Below, one piece after another: positions 11,852-25,300 of a stretch of 64,000 nucleotides of DNA; within the stretch, counting starts at the first letter, position 1; every line of letters starts with the position of its first letter. The notes under the pieces were generated by a model. That model did no database searches. It was not told where the DNA came from and saw only the letters and a list, made by a program, of their open reading frames with translations. The DNA is from Tachypleus tridentatus (lineage: Eukaryota; Arthropoda; Merostomata; Xiphosura; Limulidae), in contig NC_134830.1 of the NCBI RefSeq assembly GCF_004210375.1, positions 65,078,326 to 65,142,325 on the forward strand, given 5' to 3'. Made by a program: the position numbers and the translations under genes.

Positions 11852-12008
11852 GGTCCTGGCATGGCCAAACGTGTTAAGGCGTGCGACTCGTAACCTGAGG
11901 GTCTTGGGATCGCATCCCCGTCGCGCCAAACTTCTCACCCTCCCAGCCGTGGTGGCGTTATAATGTGACGGTCAATCCCACTATTTATTGATAAAAGAGT
12001 AGCCCAAG
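11852..12008 (+). mobile_element. SINE family A, 3' truncated
   Basis: The complete tRNA-like head (GGCATGGCCAAACGTGTTAAG, arm, GGGATCGCATCCCC) and the first part of the body end abruptly at GTAGCCCAAGA. Its unit 2 counterpart at 44025 has a full body and a different 3' flank. This is the left breakpoint of the copy 2 rearrangement. Confidence 0.88.
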
Positions 12009-12564
12009 ATCTTATTTCCAGGTTTTAGTACCCGTACTGAAGTGCACAACCAGTTCTAATGCTTAACATCTTACCCTGCTGCTTATTATTTTAATTTTGT
12101 TAAATTTTTATCATAAATATTTTATAAGTAATTGTATTTATACGTTATATTTTCATTGCTCATCACTCCATGTGGCATACCAGTATATCTACAGACTTAC
12201 AACTTGTCTGCGAAAAACTATTTTACCTTTTATAGCAATATAAGTGGTTTATTCAACGGAGCTTTTAGTAGGCTGAATCTGTAATGAAAGTTATGTAATG
12301 ACGTTTTGAGATGTTAGCGCAGAAATATATGAAGTGAAATTGCAAAGCGTCTGGTGTTGACTCGCTACATTCCTTTTACTCAGTAGTTCCAATCTAGGGA
12401 TAACTTCATTCAAGTTTGAAAATCTAAAGATTTTACTTCTACCCATCCATTCCCATATATCTTTTAAAATATTAGTCTGTATCTCAAATGTATTTTGAAG
12501 GATTATTAGACAATAAATGTATACGTAAAAAAAGAAAGGCTTAATCCACTATAACCTAGATTGT

Positions 12565-12690
12565 TCGTGTGTTTGTTTGTGTTTTCTTACAGCAAAACCA
12601 CATCAAGATATCTGCTGAGTCCACCGAGGGAAATCGAAGGCCTGATTTATGCGTTGTTAATCGGTATATTTATCGATTACCAGCGAAGCA
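12565..12690 (-). mobile_element. SINE family B
   Basis: Reverse-oriented tail (TGTTTTCTTACAGCAAAACC), box-B complement (GGAAATCGAAGGCC) and a degraded anticodon arm. Lies in the part of unit 1 that has no unit 2 counterpart. Confidence 0.75.
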
Positions 12691-13000
12691 CCCATATTCT
12701 AGAATAAAGCTACATGAATACTAAATTTACATTTTTTATATACATTGTTTTATTGATACATCATAAGGCATATGAAAATATATTTATATATTGAGCTTGA
12801 TCTATGATCGTGTATTTAATGATGGGAGTTGTACAACATAACCACTAATGAACTGTATCCCAAAATATTAATATTGTAAAATTTACTTAAAACTAACATT
12901 ATAATATTGTGTAACAACTAATGTATCAAATAACAACTATTTGAATAATGTGGTAAATCTGTCACCAACAGTTACTGTTGATTGTGTGTTTTTCTATCAG

Positions 13001-13348
13001 ACTTCTGTTCTGGATCATTGTGGAACGATGACGTCACTTCCCATGTCAACAACACCTAAAATTGTCTCAAACTACATCAAAAATCATTCGTCTTCTACAC
13101 CAACACTTAAGGACCAACTCAACCAATCAGAAGTTTATCTTTTAGAAACAAATTTTCTAAAAACTGACTATTCAAAATATCATTCTCATAAACATTCAGA
13201 AGATTCATTTAAGCTATCGGATTTTGGAAACAACAACAAATGCCCTTGGATTACGAAACGTCAGATCTTAGTTTTATCCTTAATCAATTTTGCTTTCTTT
13301 TGTCAAGCTAGCTGCTATGCTCTTCTTGCGCCCTTCTTTCCTGAAGAG
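13001..13348 (+). CDS. SLC18B1: Copy 1 exon 1 (5' UTR tail, N-terminus, TM1)
   Basis: The acceptor TTTTTCTATCAG ends at 13000 and the donor GAG|GTACTT follows 13348. The first ATG is at 13028, followed by another at 13043. Upstream codons to 12941 are open but have no ATG in frame and precede the acceptor. The exon encodes a polar tail of about 75 residues rich in Ser, Lys, Asn and His. Then come WITKRQILVLSLINFAFFCQ and APFFPEE, which match the SLC18B1 TM1 and the PFFPKEA boundary. Ends in phase 0. No counterpart in unit 2. Confidence 0.88.
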
Positions 13349-16300
13349 GTACTTTTTTATGAATGATTTAAGGGAAATGTAGAACTGTTGAAAATGCCTT
13401 ATGTTATACTAGGTATTATTTAAATTTATAAAATAGATATTAAGCACCAACATGATTTTATTTTAAACTCTCATTGCCAGTTTTCTTTTCAGTCGTAAGT
13501 TTAAAGTCATAATGGAAATTGATTAAACAAAATTCGAATGTAGATGAAAAACTAGTTATCAGTTGTGGAAAATCAAATAATGGTGCGGAATTGAATGTTT
13601 ATAGTTATACCCACAACATCTGAACTCCTCCTTTCTTAATCTCTCGGCAGCCAGTTTTGGGAAGGCAGTTAGAGTTAAAGTTATTCTAATATTAAAAGTC
13701 GAAAAACACTCCCCAGAAATATTTCCTCTAAAAGTTCCTCCTATCCTTCCACCCCCTCGTCCCACCAAACATTCTCACCCTTTCATATGTGAGGGCGTTA
13801 TAATGTTACAGTCAACCTCACTATTCGTTGGTAAAAGAGTAGCTCAAGAGTTGGCGGTGAGTGGTGATACTAGCTATCTTCCCTCTTGTCTTACACTGGT
13901 AAATTAGGTAGGGCTAGCATAGATAGAATTACTTTCTATTTGATGTTCATCAAAGTCATATATTATTGTTTCAAATATTGTTTAAGTTAACCCAGTGGGT
14001 AAAACAATATAAATTTTCTTAATTCAAAATGTTTCAACCTATGTTTGTGCTGCTCTATTTTATATACCTTGAAAGAGACCAAAACATTCGTCAAGATAAC
14101 TTTATAATCGCAATAAAGGAGAACCTGATTTCGTTGAAGTGATGTCGTTCTTAAGATTCCGAAATAGAACCTGCACTTAATGAAACATTGTTTTCCATTC
14201 ATCTCATTTATTATGCTTTCAAACACACAGTCCATTCACATATATAACTGTTATAAATAGCTGTCAATTCTTATTTCTATTTATCTACCTCTAAATTTTG
14301 GATATAAGTAGGTCTAAGTTGAATATATATAAGGAACTCCTATTCTTAAGTAATATTTAAACCACAAAAGCCTTTCAGACTTCTGAACCAAAACCGTATT
14401 TTTGCATATCAAATAAAACAAGGGTCTTATAGAATTTATGGCATTATTGCCTTTTTGGAATTTGGAAAGCAATACCTCGCCTCACTTTGCTTATAGTAAT
14501 ATTTACTCACGGATCTTTAGTTTTTGGTGTGTAGTTTTCAGACAAGTGCGCAACAATCATGAGACTAAAATATCCATTTCAGGAGATACGTTTTACATAT
14601 TAATCCAATTGTAGTAGCTTGTTTTTCTCCTTCTATATGTTTCATTAGGAGTAATTGTTTTCTGTCAACTGACTATAGATGGTGAATAGTAGTTTTGGAT
14701 GTGGAAAGGCACGGGCCTCAAAAACCCGTATTTGTTCTTAACTTTCCACGTATCTCGTTATTCGTTCTACCTTTATTCGCTTTATAAAATCTTATATTAA
14801 AAGTTTCTGATAAACGGCGTACTTCAACTACTATGTGGATTCAATTCCCCAGACTTCTCCCACTAAGGCGTATATGTGAGTTTTTCTTATAGCAAAGCTA
14901 CAATAGACTATCTACTGTGCACACCGAAGAAAATCGAACCCCTAATTTTAGCGTTATAAATACATACACTTAATGCTATTCCAACGGGGAACGTACTGAG
15001 ACTAGTTTTACATTTTCCTCAGTATAGCTGGAGTCCGATTTTAATTTGTCTTCATTATGTTCGATGCTTTTTTATTTTAGCTGAGTTATATGACTATTGC
15101 GTACCTAGATACATATAATACAGAAAATAGCTTCAAGGCTATTATTATATTAATTAACTTAGTTGCAAATAGGCGATTAAAATGAGCACTAGGAACTAGT
15201 AACGAATTTAATATAAATTAAGCTTTAAAATTAATTCTATTTTAGAATTGTACTGACATTTTACAGTCGTAACCTAAAATTGGTTGGGTGATGCACCGAA
15301 AAAAGTTGAACATTGGGAGTAATCTATTGTAGAATTTTAGGGTGTTTTTATTTATATTATTCTATTTTAGTAACTATAAGCAATTTTGAGGGTGGAGGTT
15401 GGGTTTGGTTAAATATCTTACCTATGAAGAATTGTGTTGACAAATTCCATGCTTTAATCTAAAAATTTTTACTGCTGAGAAATTCCATGTTCAATATCAA
15501 CAGTTCTTTCTTATTTGAAATCTTCAATCTAAAATCATAATCTATTTAACTGAGAAACAACTTAATTTAAAACGATAATATTTTATTTTAACGGACACGG
15601 TATTTAAACTATAATAATTTATACTGAAGGCCAATTTTTAAAATGTGATGTCTTTTATTATTAAACTCTTTATTAGTTTAACCAGTGTACCCATCTTTTA
15701 ATACGTCTTGCAAGTTAATATTTCTTATGAATATTTAAGCAATCTATTATTAAGTTCGTAGAGTAAACAGTTATGTATTGTTTAATTACTTGTGATTTAG
15801 AAAATGGTTTAAAATTTCGTAAAAACTAAATGAAGTATTAAATTATATTTATGATGGTATAAGCATCTAGTTAATCTAATTTATAATGTAAAATTAGGTG
15901 TACACCTTATTATTAAGTATACGTATTTGTATTCGTGTGTCATTGCAAAACTCAAAAGTGTAATAAAAGGGTGTATTTTTGATATTTGTTTGTTTTGTTT
16001 TAATTTCGCACAAAGCTACTCAAGGGCTATCTGTCCTAACCGTCCTTAATTAAGCAGTGTAAGACTAGAGGGAAGGCAGCTAGTCATTACCATCCAGACC
16101 CAACTCTTGGGCTAATCTTTTACCAAGGAATAGTGGGAATGATCGCTGCATTATAATGCCCAACACGGCTGAAAGAGCGAGCATGTTTTATGCCATAGGG
16201 ATTTGAACCAGCGACCCCTGGATTACGAGTCGAACGCCTTAACCCACCTGGCTATGCCGGACACAGTGTATTTTTGAAGATGATTGGAAATTGCGGCATA

Positions 16301-19300
16301 ATACTGAGGAGCTACATAGTTTAAAATATTAAAGTATTGTTAATACACATTTCTCGATTGCATTACTTTTGAATGAATTCACTTGTTCAACGCTATGACC
16401 ACCGGGTAAATATATATGTCCCAAATCCTGAGATTACAATATCAACAATTTTTTAAAATCTTTTGGTACGAAAATGATGCTAGTTTGTTACATTTCGAAA
16501 TGAAATCACAAAAACGTATGTCCACATTTTCAAAGCATATTAATTTCTTAAAACTATACCTATCCGTGATTCTTAAGTAAGAATGTTCGTTGTTGTTATT
16601 TACTGCTGAAATTTTAGATTTTTAAGGTAAGATTTCATTAATGATCATTTACGTGAGTACTGGAACCGTATTTTGTCGCATCAGTTTAACGCTCGGTTCC
16701 TCGTTCTTGATTTAAAGTGTAATTACTAAGGGTTTTGTTTGTATATCACACAATTTATTACGAAACAAACAGAGGAACAGAAGAAAAGAGATTACTTTTC
16801 GCAATGTCCATTACGTAAGAGAAATTTATTTATTGTGAAGAAGAATATTTTTGTGAGAATTAATCATTGTAACAATAGCGAAGGTTATACACTTAAGCTA
16901 ATTGCTTTTTAAAAACTAAGTGAAGTAAGTGGAAATATGTGTACTTGCCGTAAATAGATAAAGATACAAATAAACATGTAGGTAAGGCAAATGATTTCAG
17001 TTTAAGGTGCATTTCTTATGAATTATTATTCTTTGTTTGTTTAGAGATTTTTATGTTCTTAAACCATCATTATTTGTATGTGAACTTTTTTCAGGCAGAG
17101 AAAATACAACTATCATCAACCCAATATGGATTTGTTTTTGGAATATTTCACTTCGTTGTATTTATTCTCTCTCCGTTTATGTGCAAGATGGTGAGTATCA
17201 ATTAAACAATATAGTTCGGGCTGTATTAAGTTATTTATTGTATTGTTTCATTGCCAATAAACATGTTCTTTAAATGCAAACATTTCGATCCCAAGTTATT
17301 ATAATACATGCTACTATATACTTTCATTTTCTCCTTTATAAAGATTAAAATCGTTAATATCAACATGTACAACTAAATGTAACATTTCAAACTAAAATCC
17401 CACCTCCAAAACACTTAACAAATGGCAAAACGTTCTAAACATGGCAATTCTACTCGAATCAAAGATTATGAATTTGATAGATAGAAAATGAATGCTTGAA
17501 ACTCATCTATAAAGAGCAACGATTTCAAAAGTACTTGCACAGTAAACATAAACTTTCAAATTATGACAATAAAACAAACAACATTTAATTTTGGGCACGC
17601 TATCAAGCCAGCTGACAGAAATGATTAAAGTTGTCTGTAAATGCATGGGTGAAACGATTACAGTCTGTGAGACTGATAAATTAATAAATATAAGTAATAC
17701 AAACTGTCATTATGTTCGTCAGTATGTGCAATGGTTTTGCTCTGCCAGTTGTACCTTTATTCATACAAAAACAAAGCTGTTAGACTAACATCTAGATGTA
17801 ATTATTTAAAATTGTTAATTGAATTTTTCTGTGGACAAAATCACATACTGTCAGGCAGATAAGGTAGTAAAGACAACAGTTCCAAGTGTTAGTTTTAACA
17901 GACGCAACGGTTTCTTATTGTCGTGCAGATAATGTAATAAAATCAACAATTATAAGTTTTAGTAAATTCAACAATTCCATATTATCACGAAGAGAATCTA
18001 GTCCAGGCAATAATTTCAAGGACCATTATTAGTAGGCTCAAGTACTCCGTATTTCTACACAATTAATTTTATTCAGGCAATAACTCCAAGTGTTAGTTTT
18101 CTTAGACACAGATACAGATAATGTATAGTAGAGATAACAATTCCAATATTGTAATGCATGTTAGAGGTAAGAATTTATACCGTTAGGAAATAATGTAGCA
18201 AATTAAACAAATTTAAGCTATCTGTTCTGGTGAAATTTCTCTTAACTATTAACTCAATAAGATTTTGCTCAAATCAAAAAGAGTTTATTTTACCATTTTA
18301 TTACGTTCATTAACTGATTAGTTACAAATATTTTTCACGTAACTACTAAAACATTCTTAGTATGTTGCGTATTTTTATTTTGAACTGATATGTTTTTTAC
18401 TTACAGGTTCCAACATTGTCTCCAATATTTTCAATAAACTCTGGAGTATTTTTTACTGGAGGTGCTACGATCTTGCTTGGGTAAGTTTACCATTCATTTT
18501 CGTTTCTTTTTTAACAATTATAATAAAGGTAAAGGTAAATTTAAAACGTTTTGTCAAAAGTGATGCTGCTTATTATTGTTCTTGAAAATCAAAGGTTTCT
18601 TCAATCAAATGAAAAAAATAAGATTTTGGCAAATATTTCTTGAAACAAAAGTGATACACTAAATCACTTCTTATAGGTTTCTTTACAATTAAGAACAAAG
18701 CTGTTACACAGTGGGCTATTTGCGTTCTGCACACCAGGAGTATATAAACCCAATTTCTGGCGTTGTAAGTCCGCAAACATACCGCTTAGGCACTAAGAGA
18801 GGTGCACTTTAAATGGGTACTTTTTTTCTTGCATAGTTTAAGTTTTGTCTCCTTTGTTGGGCATCAGCTTTTATGTGTTAGTTGAAATTTTACAGTAAGT
18901 GTCTCTGATTTCTAGGCGATTACTTTAAGAAATATCACAAACAATACACAGTTCATTTCTTTGAAAATAATATATTAAAACATTTCAAGCTGTTATACAA
19001 ATGTTCGTTACCCGGTTAATCACAACATTTGTATCCAGAGATTTATATTTGAACCTCTTTTCGTCAAAGTCGACACAGACTGGTTCTTTTACGTCGAAAC
19101 AGAATTGACAAGACGAATTATTCTCCTCTCCTCTATTATTATATTGAGAAATCTATTATGTTTGTTTAATAATAGTTTGTTAAAGCTTTGAAATAGTAAC
19201 ATAATAAAATACTCAAATCCTTTATTAAAATTACAAACACACCTATATTATGACGATTTGCAAAAAAAAAAGGTTCGAAATCTTGTGCATCAGTTTAAAT

Positions 19301-22300
19301 TCTTAAAAATGCAACTTTTAGAAAACACACATTCATTTGAAAAATGTCCCTTAAGACCATTTGTTTAAAAGCAGACTATGGCATAAAATTAAAGATATAA
19401 TTCAGTTATACACGTTTCTTCACTATTTTTAGGTTCTTTCAACTATATTTACTCGTACAGTACTGAACACCATCTTAATATCTGAGAATGATGATAATTG
19501 ATTGGGTTATGCATCAGCTGCATCGGAGGATATTTAAAACTTTGGTAAAATATATTTTGCACAAATGCACGCATGAAATCTAAAATCTTGTTACATTATA
19601 TTTTAAATATTTATTTATAATAAATAAAATTTATTTTACGAAGAAGATTTTTGTGGCTGGAAAGTTCACGGAATAGCTATTAATTTTTAATCTGTACACC
19701 ATTTAAGTAATCATTTTTAAGATACACAACTGATTAAAGTAGTCAGAACATAATATTGGAATTTGTTAAGGATAAAAGTCTTTGCTGGTTAAGAAGCTTT
19801 GTATATCCCTTTATATACATCCCTTATATATATATATATATATAAGATATATATCCCTTTAGAAACGTGGTTAACTGAACAAATTAGAGATAACATAGCA
19901 CTCTATAAAAATGATTTAAAAGTATAAGTAAAATAAGATTTGAATAATTCATTAAAACATAACTTAAACTACATTAATATGTTGAAATAGTCAGTTTAAA
20001 CTGCAGGTGTGAATGTTTTAACTCAGTATTTTGTCTATTATTAATATTAGGAGGAAAGTGTTTGATATTCTGTGCAGTGTATCCAAGAAGTCTTTTTTAT
20101 AATTTGGCAATGATGTTCTGTCTTTAGCACTGTAATAAAGTTCTCACCTGGAGCTACCTTTTTCTCGTTGTCGTTACTGGGAAGGATTGTTCAAGCTTTG
20201 GGATCCACAGCTCTGTTCACTCTGGGTTACACCATCGTTGCTAATGAATTTACTGAACGTCGTGCTACAGTCCTTGTAAAAAGAATCTTTTTCAATAAAC
20301 TTAAATGTAATGTCTTTTCATAAGCATTATGTACAGTATGCTCACTTGTTTTCTTCGAGAAATATAGTCTGATTAAATAAATAAATGTTCAAAAGAAATA
20401 GGTTTATTTCAAAAACAGAATACTGTAACAATTGAGTGATGTTAGATATTTCCAGATACGCAGATACTATGTTCTTAAAAAGCAGAGTGCATTTTGAAAA
20501 AATCCTGGATTTTAATTGTTTCTTAAGATAACATTATTCTATTTGTATGATGAATAGAAATTATAACCGAATGATTTAGAAAACAACTTCAAAACTATCA
20601 ACATAAGCTTGCATCTCACAAAATGTTGCTTTATGATAAATTTTCACTTGAAAATAGTGTCTTGATACACAGCAATGTATATAAATGTTTGATTTTGAAT
20701 CCGTGCAATATTCTATTGCGAGTTTTATAATACATTTGCATCACTGAAACATGTCAAATGCGTTATCATGCTATAATGGAACTTGCTTATATGATACTGG
20801 AACTTTTATACCATTAAGTGACGTGCAACTTCCAACTTCGCGACATTTTTATCCTGTGTGTATATAGATTTGCAATAGAGGTCACAATTTTCCCGTTACA
20901 AAGAACTTTATTTTTTTTATCCTCAGGATGCAGAAAAAGCGTCACTAATACGTCAAACGCGGTTCTAATGCATTGGCGTCATGTATATCAATATAGTAAT
21001 ATAGTCTGTTGTATGTTCATATGAACACTTCACAGGGTGTGGATGAATCTTCTCAAAAATTGGTACGGAGGTTCATAGGGAAATACACACACATTTTTTA
21101 TTTTGCATTCTATATTTTTATAAGTATTTTTGCGGTATTTTTTTACTACCATTTTGCCCTTGTTGATAGATTTTCACTAAGTTTTACATGAAGGATGTTG
21201 GGTCAATGAGAAGATACGGTTTCATATATATTTTTTTTTATGGGCGTTTTTGTTGTTGTGTTTTAAATATATATAAAGGAAACAACTTTTCATGTCTTAA
21301 GATAACTTTTCATTAGTAATGAATTTAAATAACTTTTATCCAGGGTACAGGTAACCCAGCTTGTTATTGTAACTCCGATATTATATGTTCTACCAGTTTT
21401 ACTGCAACGTCACTTTGAAAAAGTCAGGGTCACTTTGGAATCGACTTGTCTAACTTCGTTTAGCTTGTAAGATGTCGGAACTTCAAAACTAAAGAACTCA
21501 GTATGAAAATGTGTAGCTTATTGTAAAGTATTTGATCTCACATGAAACTGATCTGAATGCACATGAATATTTAATTAAATTTCTACAGTGAATGAAATAA
21601 TAATTTTTATCTATAAATTTATGGTTATTGCATTCATTGTAAACATTTGTTAACACTTAATAAACTATTATTACAATTGTCAATTTTTGATATTATTTAT
21701 CTGATAAAACAATGTGGTTTAAGAGGTTTTAGCATGCCATAAATAATTCCCATATTCTGACGTACTAAGTAAATCTGGAAACTCAAGCATTTTAAGTGAT
21801 ACGAAAAGTAAAATGTAAAATAAATGATTATGTAGTTTTTAAGATCTCAAATGATAGCTGAAGATAATCTCTAAACATATAGACACAGCGGAAGTTTTTT
21901 TAATATTGCTGCTCAGTCTTTGTCAGTAATTCTCGTTTATTAGATATTATTGAACTGATCTTTGCTGAGATTTTGACTTTCGAACTGAATCTGAAACCTA
22001 ACAGCAAACAGATTCTTTCTTGTTTCGGTGTCTATCATTGCTCACTGGGAATGATTGATATCATTTCTAAGATTCAATACAATGAAGAATACAACTTGTT
22101 ATGTTTTTTTTTTTTTCAATTTCGCGCAAAGCTACTCGAAAGCTATCTCCGCTAGCCGTCCCTAATTTAGCAGTGTAAGACTCGAAGGAAGGCAGCTAAT
22201 CATTACCTCCCACCGCCAACTCATGTGCTACTCTTTCACCAACGGATGAAAGAGCGAGCATGTTTGGTGCGACCGGGATGCGAACACGCGACCCTCAGAT

Positions 22301-25300
22301 TACGAATCGCACGCCTTAACCCACCTGGCCATGCCGACTACAATGCTCCATACTGTATGTCAGGTTATGCAACATAGGATACTTTAGTTAAGAGTATAAT
22401 ATCAAATTTCATGTACCTCTATTTATTGACAAAACTGCAGTTCAGGAATAGAATATTTAGCATTCTCAAGGTAATACCTCTTAAACTAACGATTATATTA
22501 AGAAATTTAATAACGACCGTATCTGCATTGAAACTATAATTGAAAACTGCATTCTGAGAGAGAGAGACAGAATATGAAATAAATCATTAAGATAATGTTG
22601 TTCAGTTTGCTATAGTTTTAGCAAACTATTCGCACAGTTTTAATTTTAAGATATAATGAATGAATTCATATCATTGTAAGTTTACTTTTCTCTACAGCTG
22701 AATTGTAATCATGCAAATAATTCTTTTTATTCTTATCCGCATGTCAATTGTGGCATTGTATTGCGTGCATGAATGTTTCTTTTTTGATTAAAGAATTGAG
22801 AAGGCGCAATACGGAGAATACACTTTCCCTTTTTTCACAGAATTAAATCTGAAGTCTAAAGAAAGTGGCAAGATTGTTTCATAATGTTTTTGTAATCTAT
22901 TTACTTACCAACAGGCGAAACATTAATACATGTTCTCATTGACCTGTCACTAAGGACAAGTAGAAAAAACGTTAACTAATTACAAACACACATGTGTATT
23001 TATATATGTCATTATAAACATTTTTTTCAACAGCAAATATATAATACGTATACATGTATACATAAATAGCTTACAAAATAAACAAAGAAAGATAACATAA
23101 CTATTCACAGTCTGCAATATTTAATGGTTATTATTATATATACAACCTTTATATTTAAAAACGCACACAACTGTCTGTTCAATGAAATATCACCAGTTTA
23201 ACAACTTTCATAACCTATCGGTCAACAATGACACAATAAACTTTTGAACAAATCTAAACAGTGCGCTATTTGTGTTCTGCTCATAACGGGTATCGAAACC
23301 TAGTTTCTAGTGTTGTAAGTCCGCAGATATATTGAAAGTATACAACATTTACTAACCTTTTAAGAAACCGTATTGCTTAAAAGATGAATATGTAGTTGTT
23401 AAACTAAAATTTAAAAAGTATCAGAGTTTTAGGGAGAAGAACTTATTCATGCTTCGCACTGCGTTTTTATTAACCTGCGTTAACCTGTATCCATGATTAA
23501 TCCTCTTATTATTATTGGCTTTCTCGTGCTAATATTAACTTATACGCATCTTGTAATATATACTCGAATAAATTCCGAGGTGTTGCTCATTTACATTTAC
23601 CTTTGTATGTTACAGAAATAGGTACCAGAATTTACATGCAAGTAAAGTAGCATTTTATCTCACAATAGTCCCTGTTGAATTATAAGCGTGTGAGGTCCTT
23701 GTATTTTACATTACTAGTAATTCTAAATCACTGGGTCCAAACAGATAAGTTTTGATGTTAGATTCCGTAGTAATAAATAAGTAATTTAATTGTGTTAGAA
23801 TGCTCAACTTAATAATAATATATTTCAATTGTTAAAGGCCATTGTTGAAATGTTCTACGGTGTGGGAATAACGATAGGACCGACAATTGGAGGATTTCTT
23901 TTTTTGGTCAATTTATCATAAGTTTTTCTGATTTATTGAATTTTAAAATTTATGGATTAAGTAACTTGCACACAACGTTGCAATCTGGGGTTCGATCGCC
24001 CGCAGTAGACTGAATACACATAGATTAGTGTGTTGCTTTGATATAAAACAACAACCCTTCTATCTACCTATAAGAGTTCTTGGTGACATACAAATAAACA
24101 TCTAAATATACATGATTACGTTGCTTGTTTCTAAAAGGAATTTTAGCCAACCAAAAATATATTTTTATAATGATAATAGTCTCCAACAGTTTGAAACTAA
24201 CCATCTGTCACAAATTTTGTCTGTTTGATGTGTTTTATTTAATACAGTGATTAAGAGTGTATATAAAAAATCCGAAGCATATATTATAATACTTGTATAT
24301 TATATAACCTGCTGAAACGAAAAAGTTTTAGAGCATTTTAAATCCGAAAATTAAGCATATAACTAAATAAAATTGTATCTTATACAATGCATATAATTAT
24401 TTACTTAAGCTACCTCATATATTCACAATGTCACTTGGTTTTCAGGTTGGAGGTTTCATGTTACCGTTTTTCCTTCTTGGAGCGATTCTGGTATGTTTGT
24501 CTGCTATCATTATCTGTTTCTTACCAGAAACGAGTGAGTAAAATTAACTTCTATATATTTATTTTAATTAGATTCTCTTACATTACTCGTTCGTGGTTAT
24601 CTCAAAACAACCTGAACAGTTTGGATACTTCGTTGCGAAACGGTTTTGTTTAAACGGTGAGATACGAAAAGCAATCCCTTTTATCGAGTCGAAGTTTTAA
24701 TACATTATTCCAATTGACTATTTAAGAGCATTAAACTTCTTACTTTCTTTCGAGCTGAACTAATTCTTAACCCTTTACTTTTATTGTTAATCAGAGTGTA
24801 CCATGAACCACAACGAAGGTGAACATTGGAAGATTATCTTCAACCAAACTTTTATTGTAGATTTGGTAAATATCTTAACTGGTTTTCTCAGCGTGTGCTT
24901 TAACGAGGCGACCTTGGAGCCACACGTTAGACAAGTAGGTAGCTTCCTTTCTTTCTTAGGGTTTCGTGAATTTATTATTACAATACTTCAGAAGTCAAGT
25001 TGGATGTTGGAAACAAACAAAAGTTAAAACGAATTCAGACAGCGCTTACTGACAGTTAAAAATTATATTTAGAAAACATTTTTTTTAGAATGTTCAATTA
25101 TTCTCGACCCTAGCAAGTAAACGTGCATTTGTAGCGATAACTTAACAGATTGAAACATAACTGGGTCGCTATCATTTTGTTTTACGAACTAAATATTAAT
25201 ATAAAATATGTTATTTGATTTAGTTATGTTATTTTCTACGTTAAAACTTGTTGTTATCATATTCAATTTCCTTCTTTCTCATATAATTTCTACTTTGTTT

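Larger units (their letters stand above)
13349..17094 (+). other. Copy 1 intron 1
   Basis: Donor GTACTT, acceptor TTTTTTCAG. It holds family-A SINEs at 13765-13935 and 15985-16264 and a family-B SINE at 14868-14990. The remainder is AT-rich with nothing recognised. Confidence 0.8.
18481..20127 (+). other. Copy 1 intron 3
   Basis: Holds a family-B SINE remnant at 18688-18790 and a TA dinucleotide run near 19826-19846. Homology to unit 2 restarts at 19412 (44446 there). Confidence 0.75.
20276..23837 (+). other. Copy 1 intron 4
   Basis: Contains the family-A SINE at 22100-22341 and family-B SINE at 23255-23335, both shared with unit 2. No other gene is seen on either strand. Confidence 0.75.

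Noticed and set aside
12941-13027. N-terminal extension of exon 1 from a TTG at 12941
   Set aside because: No ATG in frame, and an acceptor (TTTTTCTATCAG) at 13000 separates it from the ATG at 13028.
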